Part shown: piece by piece, positions 1 through 6,197 of the stretch | How positions within the stretch are numbered: the stretch's first letter is position 1 | Layout: each line of letters opens with the position of its first letter | Assembly: GCA_021793335.1 (NCBI GenBank) | Contig: JAJYSW010000045.1 | Location: 1-16,932, forward strand | Reading direction: 5' to 3' | Origin: Actinomycetes bacterium | GTDB taxonomy: Bacteria > Actinomycetota > Actinomycetes > Mycobacteriales > Micromonosporaceae | DNA: 16,932 bases | Translations under genes and position numbers: made by a program | Notes under the pieces: model-generated | What the model saw: only the letters and a program-made list of their open reading frames with translations | The model's database searches: none | What the model was told of the DNA's origin: nothing

Positions 1-1206
1 GCCTCCGCCCCACCGCAGACCACGGCCTGGTGGCACCCCGGGGCGCCCTCGGACCCCTGGCGCGATCCCGCCAGCCACGCCGTCGTCCAGACCCGGCCGG
101 TCACCGTCGCTCCCCCGATCGAGCCGCTCCCTCCCCGCCCGAACGCCGCGCCGCGCCTCGGCCTCGGCCTGGTCGTCGCCGTCTCGGCCATCATGTCGCT
201 GATCGCCGGGACCCTCGGAGCCGCCGTCGGCATCTGGGCGACCCGCACCGACGCGCTCGGCGGCACCATCACCGGGGCCGAGCCGCAGGTCGACCGCGAC
301 CGCGACTCGGTCTCCGGCGTCGTCGAAGGCATCATGCCCTCGGTGGTGACGGTGCTGACCGCCGGCGGCGGCAACGGTTCGGGCTTCATCGTCAGCGACG
401 ACGGCTACATCCTGACCAACCACCACGTGGTCGTCGGCTCCGGCGACCAGCCGGCCGAGCAACTGCAGGTGCTGTTCAAAGACGGTGAGATCGCCATCGC
501 CGACGTCGTCGGCTCGGACCCCGATTCGGACGTCGCCGTCTTGAAGATCGAAGGCTCGGACCACCCGGCGATGGTCCTGGCCGACTCCGACCTGATGGCG
601 GTGGGCGATCCGGTGCTCGCGATCGGCGCGCCGCTCGGGCTGACGTCGACCGTCACCGAAGGGATCGTCTCGGCGATCGACCGACCGGTCCTGACGCAGA
701 ACTCCTCCGGCGAGGTCGAATCGGTCATGGCCGCGATCCAGACCGATGCGGCGATCAACCCCGGCAACTCCGGGGGGCCGCTCACCGACATCGGTGGCCA
801 GGTCATCGGCATCAACACGGCGATCGCCTCGACCGCCTCCGAGGGCGAACAGGCCGGCAGCATCGGCATCGGCTTCGCGATTCCGATCAACCAGGCCAAG
901 CGCATCGCCGACGAGATCATCGAGACCGGAACGGCCACGCACACCGTGATCGGCGCCGAGCTCGGCGAGTCGGAACTGGGCGTCGGAGTGACACTGCGGC
1001 GCATCCTGCCGGGGTCGCCGGCCGAGGCCGCGGGCCTCCAGGACGGCGATGTGCTCACCGACTTCGACGGCAAGGCCGTCACCGACAACACGGCGCTGGT
1101 CGCGCTCATCCGAAAGCTCGCGCCCGGCACCACGGTGACGGTGCTCTACGAACGCGACGGCCGGGAGCACAGTGCCCAGGTGACTTTGGCGGCCGCCGGC
1201 GACTGA
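1..1206 (+). CDS. htrA: HtrA/DegP-type membrane-anchored serine protease with PDZ domain, 5' end outside window
   Basis: The frame is open from base 1, so the true start lies left of the window; 401 residues are visible. A proline-rich, presumably cytoplasmic segment (about 1-48) leads into one membrane helix (about 50-79, around LGLGLVVAVSAIM), then a trypsin-fold domain and a C-terminal PDZ domain (about 320-395). The catalytic triad is complete: His142 in LTNHHVV, Asp177 in DSDVAVL, Ser257 in NPGNSGGPL. The first in-window ATG (base 193) sits inside the membrane helix and is not a credible start. Family role: extracytoplasmic degradation and quality control of misfolded proteins. tatB follows 117 nt downstream on the same strand, the known actinobacterial sigE/anti-sigma/htrA/tatB order, so control by an ECF sigma factor encoded upstream is inferred but not visible here. 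Confidence 0.95.
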   Translation, partial: ASAPPQTTAWWHPGAPSDPWRDPASHAVVQTRPVTVAPPIEPLPPRPNAAPRLGLGLVVAVSAIMSLIAGTLGAAVGIWATRTDALGGTITGAEPQVDRDRDSVSGVVEGIMPSVVTVLTAGGGNGSGFIVSDDGYILTNHHVVVGSGDQPAEQLQVLFKDGEIAIADVVGSDPDSDVAVLKIEGSDHPAMVLADSDLMAVGDPVLAIGAPLGLTSTVTEGIVSAIDRPVLTQNSSGEVESVMAAIQTDAAINPGNSGGPLTDIGGQVIGINTAIASTASEGEQAGSIGIGFAIPINQAKRIADEIIETGTATHTVIGAELGESELGVGVTLRRILPGSPAEAAGLQDGDVLTDFDGKAVTDNTALVALIRKLAPGTTVTVLYERDGREHSAQVTLAAAGD

Positions 1207-1247
1207 GGACCGACGAGGCGCGCACGAGCCGTGACTTCGCCGAGACC

Positions 1248-1259
1248 CGGCCCGGGCCG
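1248..1259. repeat. Perfect 12-bp palindrome between htrA and tatB
   Basis: CGGCCCGGGCCG is fully self-complementary and lies 42 nt after the htrA stop and just upstream of the predicted tatB promoter. It has no room for a loop, so it is a poor terminator. It could be a protein-binding site or chance in GC-rich DNA. Confidence 0.3.
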
Positions 1260-1261
1260 CC

Positions 1262-1291
1262 TTGGCATTCGCTGCGGCAAACGAATACCCT
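1262..1291 (+). promoter_or_regulatory. Candidate tatB promoter
   Basis: A TTGGCA hexamer (1262-1267), an 18-nt spacer and TACCCT (1286-1291) resemble actinobacterial housekeeping-sigma promoters (TTGNCA / TANNNT). Transcription would begin near 1298, leaving about 26 nt of leader with the tatB ribosome site. An inverted repeat, ATTCG (1267-1271) and CGAAT (1282-1286), lies in the spacer and could be an operator. Prediction by eye only. Confidence 0.4.
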
Positions 1292-1323
1292 TGGCGAAGA
1301 CCCGTCGGCGTCAGGAGGTCAGG

Positions 1324-1785
1324 GTGTTCGGAAATTTCGGGGGAGTCGAGTTCCTCGTCATCATCCTCATCGCCGTCTTCCTGTGGGGTCCGGACAAGCT
1401 CCCCGAAGCGCTTCGCAATCTTCGCCGGTTCATCGCCAAGGCCCGGCAGATGGCCTCGAACGCCGCCTCCGATCTCAGCCGTGAGATCGGCACCGACATC
1501 AAGCCCGAGGATCTCAACCCCAAGACCTTCGTCCGCAAGCACATCCTGAGCGAAGAGGATCAGGAGATGCTGACCAATCCGCTCAAGTCCACGATGAGGG
1601 ACCTCCAGGAGGGCACCAAGCCCCTCAAGGACGACCTCGACGCGGCCACTCGCGGGCTCGACGAGACCAGGCGCAGCGTGAACGGCAGCCGCCTCGGCAG
1701 GAACGCCCCGAAGGCCGCCGACGCGACCGCCGAGAGCGAGACCGGCTCGGAACGCACCGCGAGCCGCTACGACGACGCCACCTGA
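1324..1785 (+). CDS. tatB: Sec-independent protein translocase subunit TatB
   Basis: TatB forms, with TatC, the receptor for twin-arginine signal peptides in the cytoplasmic membrane. The 153-residue product has the family layout: a short N-terminus with the conserved membrane glutamate (Glu9 in GGVEFLVIIL), a single membrane helix (about 6-21), the Gly-Pro hinge (GPDKLP, 22-27), an amphipathic helix (about 28-50) and a long charged, presumably flexible tail. The GTG start at 1324 is chosen because AGGAGG (1313-1318) precedes it by 5 nt and it places the helix at the extreme N-terminus, as in TatB. A GTG at 1231 would add 31 unlikely residues. The tail argues for TatB rather than TatA. A candidate promoter lies at 1262-1291 and a hairpin follows the stop. 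The twin-arginine lipoprotein at 11411-12910 would be a client of this system. Confidence 0.93.
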   Translation: MFGNFGGVEFLVIILIAVFLWGPDKLPEALRNLRRFIAKARQMASNAASDLSREIGTDIKPEDLNPKTFVRKHILSEEDQEMLTNPLKSTMRDLQEGTKPLKDDLDAATRGLDETRRSVNGSRLGRNAPKAADATAESETGSERTASRYDDAT

Positions 1786-1797
1786 GCAGCGCCGTCA

Positions 1798-1815
1798 TCG
1801 CCGCATGGGCGGCGA
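1798..1815 (+). terminator. Hairpin terminator after tatB
   Basis: TCGCCGC (1798-1804), loop ATGG and GCGGCGA (1809-1815) form a perfect 7-bp stem 12 nt after the tatB stop. There is no T tract, as is common for high-GC Actinomycetota. It ends 29 nt before the next gene, so the two genes are probably separate transcripts. Confidence 0.5.
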
Positions 1816-1844
1816 ATGTCGCACCCTTCTGCCAGACTGCCGAG

Positions 1845-2201
1845 ATGATCGGAACATGGCACGGACTCGTCATCGACTGCCCCGACCCGCAGCGGCTGTC
1901 CAAGTTCTATCGGGAGCTGCTCGGCATGGTGCAGGTGCAGGACGAGGGCGACTGGGTGGTCATCGGCGACGCCGCCGACCGACCGGGGATCGCATTCCAG
2001 CAGGCGGAGGTCTACCGGGCGCCGACCTGGCCGGACCCTGAGATCCACCAGCAGATGCATCTCGACGTGCGGGTCGAGGACCTCGACGAGGGCGAACGGC
2101 GGGTACTGGAGCTGGGCGCACGGCGGCTCGAAGGCGGCGGCGAGACCTTCCGGGTCTACGCCGATCCGGTGGGGCACCCGTTCTGTCTGGTCACCGTATG
2201 A
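1845..2201 (+). CDS. Small single-domain VOC (glyoxalase-like) protein
   Basis: The 118-residue product has the beta-alpha-beta-beta-beta layout of the vicinal oxygen chelate superfamily. The first module opens with WHGLVIDCPDPQRLSKFYREL. The second starts near HLDVRVEDLDEGERRVLELG and ends with DPVGHPFCLVTV, the typical closing strand (Glyoxalase_6-like). VOC proteins bind a metal or small ligand; members include dioxygenases, glyoxalases and drug-binding resistance proteins, and the substrate cannot be told here. No Shine-Dalgarno sequence precedes the ATG. A CAGACT hexamer (1833-1838) ends 6 nt before it, which would fit a leaderless transcript. The gene converges on the DUF4190 gene with a strong hairpin between. 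It resembles only the general fold of the two double-VOC proteins at 8003-9698. Confidence 0.85.
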   Translation: MIGTWHGLVIDCPDPQRLSKFYRELLGMVQVQDEGDWVVIGDAADRPGIAFQQAEVYRAPTWPDPEIHQQMHLDVRVEDLDEGERRVLELGARRLEGGGETFRVYADPVGHPFCLVTV

Positions 2202-2224
2202 GGCCGCAAGAGACGCCACGCGAA

Positions 2225-2252
2225 GGCGGCGCGGGCCGAAGCCCGCGCCGCC
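2225..2252. terminator. Strong bidirectional hairpin terminator
   Basis: GGCGGCGCGGGC (2225-2236), tetraloop CGAA and GCCCGCGCCGCC (2241-2252) form a perfect 12-bp stem in the 78-nt gap between convergent genes (VOC stop at 2201, DUF4190 stop at 2280). It can fold from either strand. No T tract follows. Position and perfection make it the clearest terminator in the window. Confidence 0.8.
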
Positions 2253-2279
2253 GACGATGATCGCCGTCGAGCCGGTCGT

Positions 2280-2765
2280 TCAGTAGCCCGCAGTCGAGAC
2301 GGCGCCCATGATGGACCCCCACACTGCGAGGGTGATGATGATCCCGAGCGCGAAGGCGAGGATGCCCAGGACCAGGCCGGTGACGGCCGCGCCCTTGTTG
2401 GTGGCCAGGCCCTTGTTCGCACGGGAGAGCCCGATCGCGCCGAAGATGATGGCGAGGATGCACATCACCCAGCCGAAGCAGGCCACGTACGGAATCCAGC
2501 TGGTGACCAGGCCGACGATGCCGAGCACGAGCGCGGTCGTGCCCATCCCGTTCTGGGGGCCCTGGACGACCGGGACGCCGTACTGCGGCGGCGGAGGAGG
2601 CATCTGGGGCGGCATCTGAGGCGGCATCTGCTGGGGGTAGCCGGGCTGCTGAGGGCTGTAGCCTCCGCCTGCGGGGCTGGGGGGCTGCGAGGGGGACTGG
2701 CCGCCGTACGGGTCGTATTGGAAGCCTTCTTGGCCGGACTGGTCGGGGGGCGGAGGATATGACAT
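2280..2765 (-). CDS. DUF4190-type membrane protein with Pro/Gln-rich N-terminus
   Basis: The 161-residue protein has a cytoplasm-like N-terminus rich in Pro, Gln, Gly and Tyr (residues 1-72, MSYPPPPDQSGQEG onward) and a membrane part with hydrophobic stretches at about 74-112 and 126-152. The linker between them, LSRANKG...NKGAAVTGLVLGI, is the hallmark of DUF4190 proteins of Actinomycetota. Function is unknown; such proteins are small membrane proteins often of unassigned role. The start at 2765 is chosen because the following residues match the family opening; an upstream in-frame ATG at 2819 would add 18 residues with no family resemblance. A weak purine-rich site (GAGAG) precedes it. A 12-bp period repeat encodes MPPQ copies at 47-57. 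The gene stands alone, facing the VOC gene. Confidence 0.8.
   Translation of the reverse strand: MSYPPPPDQSGQEGFQYDPYGGQSPSQPPSPAGGGYSPQQPGYPQQMPPQMPPQMPPPPPQYGVPVVQGPQNGMGTTALVLGIVGLVTSWIPYVACFGWVMCILAIIFGAIGLSRANKGLATNKGAAVTGLVLGILAFALGIIITLAVWGSIMGAVSTAGY
2595..2630. repeat. Three 12-bp tandem repeats encoding MPPQ units
   Basis: Copies of a GGCGGCATCTGA-like unit sit end to end, with the CATCTG core at 2601, 2613 and 2625. They encode Met-Pro-Pro-Gln repeats in the N-terminal tail of the DUF4190 protein. The period is a multiple of three, so copy-number change would alter tail length without shifting the frame. Confidence 0.7.
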
Positions 2766-2796
2766 CGCTTCGATACTCTCTGCTCGGGCATGAACG

Positions 2797-2806
2797 ACAC
2801 CGGTGT
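2797..2806. promoter_or_regulatory. Palindrome upstream of the DUF4190 gene
   Basis: ACACCGGTGT is a perfect 10-bp palindrome 31 bp upstream of the DUF4190 start. It could be an operator; there is no matching copy elsewhere that I noticed. Low certainty. Confidence 0.25.
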
Positions 2807-2961
2807 TCACCATGTACAAGCCGCACTGTCCTTCACGTGGTGAGGGCGGAGCGTGCGTCGGCTCCGGCCGGGTCGTTCGGCTGCTGCGGCGGTCGGGGAA
2901 CGGATACGCCGGTGATCTTCATTGATTTTTCAGTGATCGGATCCGCGCACACTCTACCGGA

Positions 2962-2985
2962 ACGGCGCCAGCATCATGGCACCGT
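2962..2985 (-). terminator. Terminator hairpin after the ffh-amidohydrolase operon
   Basis: On the minus-strand transcript ACGGTGCCA, a 6-nt loop (TGATGC) and TGGCGCCGT pair over 9 bp including one G-U. On the plus strand the same position would be a C-A mismatch, so the hairpin is better formed in the orientation of the amidohydrolase gene, which ends 20 nt upstream at 3005. It is followed by a moderately T-containing stretch. Confidence 0.55.
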
Positions 2986-3004
2986 CCGATCGGCCCTGGA
3001 CGCC

Positions 3005-4126
3005 TCAGGCGGGACGGTGGACGACGCGGCCGCGCAGGACGATCAACTCGGGCTCGCGCACCGCGGCGAGGTCGATGCGCGGGTCCGATCCGTAGACGAC
3101 GATGTCGCCCAGGTCCTGCGGCAGCCCGAGCCAGTCGCGGGCGCGCCAGGAGGCGGCGGCGAGGACGTCGGCGATGGGCATCCCGGCGCGGGTGTGCAGC
3201 AGGTGCATCTCTTCGGCGGCCAGGCCATGGTCGATGCCGCCGCCGGCGTCGGTGCCGAGGTAGACCGGGACGCCGGCCTCCCAGGCGGCGCGCACGACGT
3301 CGGCGAAACCGGCCTTGAGACGCCTCATGTGGTCGGCGTAGGTGGGGAACTTGGCCTCGGCCCCGGCGGCGATGTCGTCGAAGGTCTCGATGTTGACCAT
3401 GGTCGGCACCAGAGCGGTGCCCTGCGCGGCCATGCGGTCGAGCAGTTCGGTCGACAGCCCCGTGCCGTGCTCGATCGAGTCGGCTCCGGCGGCCACGACG
3501 CAGGCGACGGCCTCCTCGGAGAAGGTGTGGACGGCGACCTTCGCTCCGGCGGCGTGGGCGGCCTCGATCGCGGCGGTCAGCACCTCGGGCTCGAAGCTGG
3601 GCGCCAGATCGCCCTTGGAGCGGTCGATCCAATCGCCGACGAGTTTGACCCAGCCGTCGCCGTGTCTCGCCTGGCGGGCCAGCTCGGCCACGACCTCCTC
3701 GGGTTCGCATTCGATCGCGATATCGCGCAGGTAGCGCCTGGAGGCCGCGACGTGGTGCCCGGCGCGGATGAGGCGCGGCATGTCCGCCTCCTCGGCCAGT
3801 TCGGGGTAGGGGAACGGCGATCCGGCGTCGCGGATGGCCAGGACCCCGGCATCGCGATCGGTGTGGGCGAGCGAGCGGGCCTCGTCGAGGCTTTCGACGG
3901 GCGCGGCCCCGCGGCGAATACCGATGTGGCAGTGGGCGTCGACCAGGCCGGGAAGGGCGTAGCCGCCGGTCGCGACGGTCACGGCGTCCGCCACCGGTTC
4001 GGCGGTGATCCGGTCCCCGTCGACGTAGAGATCGCGGACGGTGTCATCGGGCAGCCAGACCACTCGCAGATGCAGCGGACGCGCCCGGCCGACGCCCATG
4101 CCGCCTCGCGTTCGATGATCCGTCAC
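3005..4126 (-). CDS. Metal-dependent amidohydrolase (imidazolonepropionase-like)
   Basis: The 373-residue protein has the amidohydrolase superfamily layout: a small N-terminal beta domain, a TIM barrel with a full set of metal ligands, and a C-terminal return to the beta domain (GDIVVYGSDP). Ligands seen: His65 and His67 (DAHCHIG), Lys161 (GWVKLVGD, the likely carboxylated lysine), His200 (VAVHTFS), His220 (SIEHGTG) and Asp293 (LGTDAGG). These predict a cytoplasmic two-metal hydrolase of a C-N bond, such as a cyclic amide or dipeptide; the substrate is unknown. The GTG start at 4126 overlaps the ffh stop by 4 nt (GTGA), so translation is probably coupled to ffh; an in-frame ATG nine codons later is an alternative. 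As I recall, an amidohydrolase gene also follows ffh in Mycobacterium, so the pairing is probably old. Confidence 0.9.
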   Translation of the reverse strand: MTDHRTRGGMGVGRARPLHLRVVWLPDDTVRDLYVDGDRITAEPVADAVTVATGGYALPGLVDAHCHIGIRRGAAPVESLDEARSLAHTDRDAGVLAIRDAGSPFPYPELAEEADMPRLIRAGHHVAASRRYLRDIAIECEPEEVVAELARQARHGDGWVKLVGDWIDRSKGDLAPSFEPEVLTAAIEAAHAAGAKVAVHTFSEEAVACVVAAGADSIEHGTGLSTELLDRMAAQGTALVPTMVNIETFDDIAAGAEAKFPTYADHMRRLKAGFADVVRAAWEAGVPVYLGTDAGGGIDHGLAAEEMHLLHTRAGMPIADVLAAASWRARDWLGLPQDLGDIVVYGSDPRIDLAAVREPELIVLRGRVVHRPA

Positions 4127-5673
4127 TTGTTCTTCTTCTGCTGCTTCATGCCCTGCTCTTTGAAATACTGCTCGATATCGACGTCGGGCACCTCGCCCTG
4201 ATTCAGCTTCGAAAGGTCGGGCATCTCGCCGGGCGCGCCTCCGGGCAGCTGCGGCATGCCCGCCGGGCGGCCGCCGCCGCGGCGCACGACCTTCTTCCTG
4301 CCCTTCTTGCCCTTGCGTTTGCCGTAGGGCGACTTGGTGGCCTTGGTCCCGCCGCCTCCGGGCAGGCCCATCGCGCCGCCCATCTGGCGCATCATCTTCT
4401 GCGCGTCCTTGAAGCGCGTCAGCAGCTGGTTGACCTCGGAGACGGTCACACCCGAGCCGTTGGCGATGCGCAGGCGGCGCGAACCGTTGATGAGTTTGGA
4501 GTCGCGTCGCTCCGCGGGCGTCATCGAGCGGATGATCGCGGTGGTGCGGTCGATCTGCTTGTCGTCGATCGAGTCGATCTGGTCCTTCATCTGGCCCATG
4601 CCCGGCATCATCTTGAGGATGTTGCCGATCGGCCCCATCTTGCGAATGGCCTGCATCTGCTCAAGGAAGTCTTCGAGGGTGAAGTCCTCGCCCTGGAGGA
4701 GCTTCTGGGTCATCTCCTCCTTCTGGTCGGCCTCGAACGCGGCCTCGGCCTGCTCGATGAGGGTCAGCATGTCGCCCATCCCGAGGATGCGCGAGGCCAT
4801 CCGGTCGGGGTGGAAGACGTCGAAGTCTTCGAGCTTCTCGCCGGTGGAGGCGAACAGGATCGGCTGACCGGTGACGTGGCGGACCGACAGCGCGGCACCG
4901 CCGCGGGCGTCGCCGTCGAGCTTGGAGAGGACCACGCCGGTGATGCCGACGCCGTCGCGGAACGCCTCGGCGGTGTTGACCGCGTCCTGGCCGATCATGG
5001 CGTCGATGACGAAGATGACCTCGTCGGGGTCGGTGGCGTCGCGGATGTCGCGGGCCTGGGCCATCATCTCCTCGTCGATGCCGAGACGGCCGGCGGTGTC
5101 GATGATGACCACGTCGCGTCCGGCGCGTTTGGCCTCCTCGATCGAGTCGGTGGCGACCTTGACCGGATCGCCGACTCCCGAACCGGGCTCGGGCGCGTAG
5201 ACCGAGACGCCGGCCCGCTCGGCGATGATCTGGAGCTGCTCGACGGCGTTCGGCCGCTGGAGGTCGGCGGCGACCAGCAGCGGCGCGTGGCCCTCGCCTT
5301 TGAGGTGTTTGGCGAGCTTCCCGGCGAGGGTGGTCTTGCCGGCGCCCTGGAGGCCGGCGAGCATGATGACCGTCGGCGGCTGCTTGGCATAGTTGAGGCG
5401 CCTGGTCTCGCCGCCGAGGATGGCCACGAGCTCCTCGTCGACGACCTTGACGATCTGCTGCGTCGGGTTGAGCGCCTTGGAGACCTCGGCGCCCTTGCAT
5501 CGCTCCTTGACCTGGGCGATGAAGGTCTTCACCACAGGGAGGGCGACGTCGGCCTCGAGCAGCGCCAGGCGGATCTCGCGTGCGGTGGCGTCGATGTCTG
5601 CTTCGGTCAGGCGGCCCTTGCCGCGGATGGACTCGAAGATTCCCGACAGTCGTTCTGACAGGGCGTCGAACAC
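4123..5673 (-). CDS. ffh: Signal recognition particle GTPase Ffh (SRP54)
   Basis: Ffh binds 4.5S RNA and signal sequences on ribosomes and, with FtsY, directs membrane proteins to the translocon. The 516-residue product contains an N domain (1-95), a G domain with GLQGAGKTT (107-115), DLQRP (137-141), DTAGR (192-196) and SKLDGDARGG (250-259), and a methionine-rich M domain (about 325-435) with the RNA-binding helix around SRRLRIANGSG. A basic, glycine- and lysine-rich tail follows (445-516), longer than in enteric Ffh but usual in Actinomycetota. The GTG start at 5673 is supported by GAGAGG 7 nt upstream and by the family opening MFDALSERLSGIF. The stop overlaps the amidohydrolase start. The SRP RNA gene was not found in the window, and the rpsP-rimM-trmD genes that often follow ffh are absent. 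Confidence 0.97.
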   Translation of the reverse strand: MFDALSERLSGIFESIRGKGRLTEADIDATAREIRLALLEADVALPVVKTFIAQVKERCKGAEVSKALNPTQQIVKVVDEELVAILGGETRRLNYAKQPPTVIMLAGLQGAGKTTLAGKLAKHLKGEGHAPLLVAADLQRPNAVEQLQIIAERAGVSVYAPEPGSGVGDPVKVATDSIEEAKRAGRDVVIIDTAGRLGIDEEMMAQARDIRDATDPDEVIFVIDAMIGQDAVNTAEAFRDGVGITGVVLSKLDGDARGGAALSVRHVTGQPILFASTGEKLEDFDVFHPDRMASRILGMGDMLTLIEQAEAAFEADQKEEMTQKLLQGEDFTLEDFLEQMQAIRKMGPIGNILKMMPGMGQMKDQIDSIDDKQIDRTTAIIRSMTPAERRDSKLINGSRRLRIANGSGVTVSEVNQLLTRFKDAQKMMRQMGGAMGLPGGGGTKATKSPYGKRKGKKGRKKVVRRGGGRPAGMPQLPGGAPGEMPDLSKLNQGEVPDVDIEQYFKEQGMKQQKKNK

Positions 5674-5799
5674 GGGCGAACCTCTCGGTGGTGATCATGG
5701 CAGGTGTCCCTACGAGCTTAACGGCCATCTCGGCGAAGACGACAGGACGGCCGACTGCGGCGGGGAACGGCGTCGACGCGATCGGGTCTGCTCGAAGAG

Positions 5800-5824
5800 C
5801 GGGCGGCTGTGCCGGGGCCGCCCG
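5800..5824. other. Hairpin 1 of an adjacent pair
   Basis: CGGGCGGC (5800-5807) pairs perfectly with GCCGCCCG (5817-5824) over 8 bp around a 9-nt loop. It lies 14 nt before a second, stronger hairpin in the ffh/lacI intergenic region, about 130 nt upstream of the ffh start. Structured RNA, double terminator or an extragenic palindrome are all possible. Confidence 0.45.
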
Positions 5825-5838
5825 GACGGGATTCTCAC

Positions 5839-5870
5839 GCCGGGCGCTGTGGCATACCGCAGCGCCCGGC
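5839..5870 (+). other. Hairpin 2: 14-bp stem with CATA tetraloop
   Basis: GCCGGGCGCTG (5839-5849) pairs perfectly with CAGCGCCCGGC (5860-5870). The stem continues through a U-G pair (5850/5859) and two G-C pairs to the loop CATA (5853-5856). That U-G becomes a C-A mismatch if read from the minus strand, so the fold is best as plus-strand RNA. No plus-strand gene ends nearby, so it is not an obvious terminator; it may belong to an unannotated small RNA. Confidence 0.5.
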
Positions 5871-6102
5871 CTCGATGCCGAAAGACCCTCTCGAAAAATT
5901 TCGCGTGTGGGCTGGGGACGCGCCGAGCAGGAGCGGAGCACCGGAGTGGCGGGTGAGCCCACCGTGACGGGGATTCGAGTCCGCGTGGCGTTTACCATTC
6001 CATGAACATGTCGTTACCCGATTGCGCCCCCATGAGCCGAGCCGGGACGGACGCCGCGCCCGCCGGCGGAGCCGTTTCGATCTACGCTGGCAAGCGTGCA
6101 TC

Positions 6103-6159
6103 CGGCCGGACGGTGGCCGAGCGCCCGACCCAGGCCCCCGCGGCACCGCGGCCGGACGG
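6103..6159. repeat. Pair of 11-bp direct repeats upstream of the lacI-type gene
   Basis: CGGCCGGACGG occurs at 6103-6113 and 6149-6159, 46 bp apart and ending 38 bp before the start codon. Two sites at this spacing could bind a looping or cooperative regulator, including the LacI-family product itself, but the sequence is GC-rich and low in information, so chance is not excluded. Confidence 0.3.
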
Positions 6160-6197
6160 CCGACAATCACACAGTAGGCAGAAGGTGACCGAACGCA

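Larger units (their letters stand above)
5674..6197. other. 524-nt divergent intergenic region between ffh and the lacI-type gene
   Basis: I see no credible gene here. Open frames across it have no family resemblance and read like GC-rich noise. It holds two strong adjacent hairpins (5800-5824 and 5839-5870), a short A/T-rich palindrome CGAAAAATTTCG (5892-5903), an ACGCT...AGCGT inverted repeat (6084-6097), and an 11-bp direct repeat CGGCCGGACGG at 6103-6113 and 6149-6159. It must also contain the ffh promoter (a TAAGCT -10-like hexamer on the minus strand at 5720-5715 is one candidate) and the promoter of the regulator gene. It is unusually long for this compact segment. Confidence 0.6.

Noticed and set aside
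30..488. Arg/Pro-rich frame overlapping the start of htrA
   Set aside because: Frame-shifted shadow of the protease, whose frame is open from base 1 and carries the catalytic triad.
2759..4201. Plus-strand 480-codon frame opposite the amidohydrolase gene, and 4810-5658 opposite ffh
   Set aside because: Antisense shadows produced by strong third-position GC; the minus-strand products carry full motif sets.
5971..6002. tRNA-like 3' half: ATTCGAGTCC resembling a T-loop, with CCA 20 nt later
   Set aside because: The closing G53-C61 pair is replaced by A-C, the T stem does not pair well, and no matching acceptor, D or anticodon arms are found upstream. Chance resemblance.
6084..6097. ACGCTGGCAAGCGT as the LacI operator
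   Set aside because: Not called as an operator: it lacks the central CG typical of LacI-family sites and no second copy was seen; kept only as a weak observation.
5674..6197. Possible SRP RNA (4.5S) gene next to ffh
   Set aside because: The conserved GGAAGG...AGCAGCC core loop is not present in the gap.
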